Below, in pieces: positions 61,780 through 64,000 of a stretch of DNA of 64,000 nucleotides (the first letter of the stretch is position 1; every line of letters begins with the position of its first letter). The DNA is taken from assembly GCA_905215805.1 (NCBI GenBank), contig CAJMRL010000004.1:119939-183938 (forward strand), given 5' to 3'. The notes below the pieces were generated by a model. It saw only the letters and a program-made list of their open reading frames with translations, made no database searches and had not been told where the DNA came from. Both the position numbers and the translations under genes were made by a program. This DNA comes from an uncultured bacterium. Its GTDB lineage: Bacteria; Bacillota; Clostridia; UBA1381.

Positions 61780-61813
61780 AATTATAATTTACCTCCGTTC
61801 ATAACTAATATAT

Positions 61814-61842
61814 ATTATACTATAATCTATTAATATTTGCAA
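61814..61842 (-). promoter_or_regulatory. Promoter of the AraC-type regulator
   Basis: On the minus strand TTGCAA (61842-61837), a 17-base spacer and TATAAT (61819-61814). Confidence 0.7.
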
Positions 61843-61921
61843 TGTTTTTTATAATAATTTAAAAGAATATTTAATAATTTTATGATATTATATTTATAGA
61901 AAATAGCGGGAGGGAATCATA

Positions 61922-63916
61922 ATGAATTTTAAATTAAATTATAACACATCTATTTTTTATGATGGAAATTTGAAATCTGTTAAAAATGCTGTTGATATTT
62001 TAAGGAGAGATATATTAAAAAAATTTAATAAAACCGATGGTCTAAAAACTGAAATCATACTAAAACAGGATAATAGTATGAACAATGAAGAGTTTTTTAT
62101 TGATGTAACAAATAGAATAATTATATATGCTTATGATGAATTGGGATTTATATATGGTTTGCTATATATAAGTGAAAAATTTATTGATATAAAGCCGTTT
62201 TGGTTCTGGATGGATCAAAAGATTGAAAAAACAGATGAGATCAATATTGAATATGGAAGATATGAATCAGTAAAACCTATTATAAAATATCGCGGATGGT
62301 TTTTGAATGATGAAGTTTTGATTATGAAATGGAATATAGACGGTGATACTGAGGAACCATGGAGGATGGCATTTGAAGCTTTGCTGCGATGCGGTGGTAA
62401 TATGGTCATTCCGGGGACAGATAAAAATTCAAAAAAATACAGACAGCTGGCGTCGGATATGGGACTTTGGATAACTCACCATCATGCAGAACCTCTTGGA
62501 GCAGAGATGTTTGCGAGAGCTTATCCAAATATAAGTCCTGACTATATAGAAAATTCAGAGCTGTTTATGAAGTTATGGGAAGATGGAATAAAGTCACAGA
62601 AAGATTTGAAGGTAATATGGACCTTAGGATTTAGAGGACAGGGAGATTGTCCGTTTTGGAGCCATGATTCAAGCAATCAGTTTGATACTCCGGAAAAAAG
62701 GGGTAAGCTAATAAGTGATATTATAAAGCTTCAGAGGGAGCTGGTAAATAAATACGTAAAAAATCCAGTATTTTGCACGAATTTATATGGTGAAATAATG
62801 GAATTATATGAGGAAGGATATATAGATATTGCAGACGATATAATAAAGATCAGCGCTGATAACGGTTATGGAAAAATGGTTACAAGAAGACGAGACAATC
62901 ATGCTGTTCGTATCTCTTCTTTGCCAAAAAATCCAATAGAACACGGAGGAATTTATTATCATGTTTCCTTTTATGATTTACAGGCAGCAAATCATATTAC
63001 TATGCTTCCGAATTCGGTTGATTTTGTCAATAAAGAGCTGTCAAATGTTATTGAAAAAAATGCAAATGATTATTGGATCATAAACAGCTCAAATATCAGA
63101 CCCCATACATATTATTTGGATGCAATACGAAAAAAATGGTTTGGAAAAGATATCAGCGACAAGGCACATAGTGTAGAATTTTCAAAAACGTATTATAATG
63201 GAAATTTATCTGTTGCACAGGCTTATTGTGATTATCATAAAGCGATGCTTCCTTATGGAAGCAATGAGGATGAGCATGCCGGAGAGCAGTTTTATACTGA
63301 GAATATCAGAATATTTGTACATGCATTTTTTAATAATGAAACAGATGGAACGCCGGCAGTTAGGTGGCTTGTAGGAGATTTACCCCTTAACGAGCAAATA
63401 AAGAGTTATTGCAGCTTGTGCAGAAATAATCTTTCTAAAATACAAGCCTTTTATCAACAGTGTATAGATATAAGTGATTCACTTGAAGGCGATAACAAGA
63501 ATTTATTTGACTCGACAATTCTTTTGCATGCATCGATTCATTATTATTGTACTAAGGGTGTTGTTTTATTTGATGATGGATATACAGCTTATATTAATGA
63601 AGATTTCAAGGAGTCATTTATGTGTTTTGGAAACAGCGCAGAACAATTTTATAAGGCAGACAGTGTTATGCGTGACTCAGAATATGGTGTATGGAAAGGT
63701 TTTTATTTTAATGATTGCTTTGCTGATATAAAGCATACGGCATATATGATTAAGAAAATGATGGGATTTGTACGTGAAAAGGGGGATAATGCACGTCATG
63801 ATAAATGGTATCGTGAAGCAGTATATTTGCCCGAGGACAGAGGAGTGCTTACGCTTTTGGTCAATGATAATCATATGACGGACTGGGAACTTTATGAAGC
63901 ATTTAAATTGATGTAA
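61922..63916 (+). CDS. GH115-type glycosyl hydrolase (alpha-glucuronidase-like)
   Basis: A 664-residue protein with no signal peptide. 'IKYRGWFLNDE', 'GLWITHHHAEPLGAEMF', 'LGFRGQGDCPFWSHD' and 'YGEIMELYEEGYI' followed by 'SADNGYGKMVTRR' match GH115, whose known members remove 4-O-methyl-glucuronic acid from xylan. It is shorter than typical members (about 800-950 residues) and lacks their C-terminal extension. It is likely cytosolic, acting on imported oligosaccharides. GGGAGGG lies 7 bases before the ATG. The divergent AraC gene is its probable regulator. Confidence 0.85.
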   Translation: MNFKLNYNTSIFYDGNLKSVKNAVDILRRDILKKFNKTDGLKTEIILKQDNSMNNEEFFIDVTNRIIIYAYDELGFIYGLLYISEKFIDIKPFWFWMDQKIEKTDEINIEYGRYESVKPIIKYRGWFLNDEVLIMKWNIDGDTEEPWRMAFEALLRCGGNMVIPGTDKNSKKYRQLASDMGLWITHHHAEPLGAEMFARAYPNISPDYIENSELFMKLWEDGIKSQKDLKVIWTLGFRGQGDCPFWSHDSSNQFDTPEKRGKLISDIIKLQRELVNKYVKNPVFCTNLYGEIMELYEEGYIDIADDIIKISADNGYGKMVTRRRDNHAVRISSLPKNPIEHGGIYYHVSFYDLQAANHITMLPNSVDFVNKELSNVIEKNANDYWIINSSNIRPHTYYLDAIRKKWFGKDISDKAHSVEFSKTYYNGNLSVAQAYCDYHKAMLPYGSNEDEHAGEQFYTENIRIFVHAFFNNETDGTPAVRWLVGDLPLNEQIKSYCSLCRNNLSKIQAFYQQCIDISDSLEGDNKNLFDSTILLHASIHYYCTKGVVLFDDGYTAYINEDFKESFMCFGNSAEQFYKADSVMRDSEYGVWKGFYFNDCFADIKHTAYMIKKMMGFVREKGDNARHDKWYREAVYLPEDRGVLTLLVNDNHMTDWELYEAFKLM

Positions 63917-64000
63917 TACTTTTAATGTATAAAAATACAGCAGAAATATATAAAATAACCACTTTTTCCAAAAAAATAACCATTTTTTCTTATTTTATTT

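Overview
The window is chromosomal DNA of a low-GC, endospore-forming member of the Clostridia. Evidence for this: spoIIAA-spoIIAB-sigF, a YunB homologue, a Gram-positive PyrK/PyrDB pair, TRAP (mtrB), near-consensus sigma-A promoters (TTGACA-N17-TATAAT) and strong AGGAGG ribosome binding sites. A secreted PL1-type pectate lyase and a GH115-type glucuronidase suggest a gut or plant-fibre degrader. A Monoglobus-like organism would fit, but that is an inference from gene content only.

Layout. 1-5.1 kb: MgtE (cut by the window edge), a small unknown protein, pyrK-pyrD, a DUF1292 protein and a MATE exporter. 5.1-7.5 kb: sporulation-associated minus-strand genes (YunB, DUF4363, DUF421), then ruvX. 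7.5-11.3 kb: a 1003-residue pectate lyase and bioY with a probable BirA operator. 11.4-12.3 kb: a histidine phosphatase and a small XRE regulator. 12.4-16.1 kb: a textbook FMN riboswitch driving ribD-ribE-ribBA-ribH. 16.1-21.8 kb: a pair of ABC half-exporters divergent from a LytTR/GHKL two-component system. 22-23.5 kb: a Zn-dependent phospholipase C-like protein, tRNA-Leu(UAA) and a GNAT acetyltransferase.

23.7-41.2 kb: a complete type I-C CRISPR-Cas locus (cas3-cas5c-cas8c-cas7c-cas4-cas1-cas2, with a nested cas11c inside cas8c), a leader, and one very large array. I count 142 copies of a 33-bp repeat plus one decayed terminal copy, about 9.7 kb. Several spacers are related to one another: exact duplicates, 1-nt length variants, allelic families, an opposite-strand overlapping pair that lets a 5'-CTT PAM be inferred, and families of covarying hairpins. 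Past the array lie an XRE regulator, tRNA-Leu(CAG) and a KAP-type P-loop NTPase that looks frameshifted at a G run.

44.3-64 kb: a CmpB-like membrane protein, murD, three tandem M42 aminopeptidase paralogues (the middle one has lost catalytic and metal-ligand residues), an SLH-anchored M3-like peptidase, mtrB-pfkA, pyk, a thioesterase, a D-2-hydroxyacid dehydrogenase, a CapA-like protein, a YdcF-like protein, a DUF1836 regulator, the spoIIA operon, and an AraC regulator divergent from a GH115 enzyme.

The most unusual content is in the array: its spacers form a readable record of repeated sampling of a few mobile-element targets, including structured hairpins and one conserved coding sequence.
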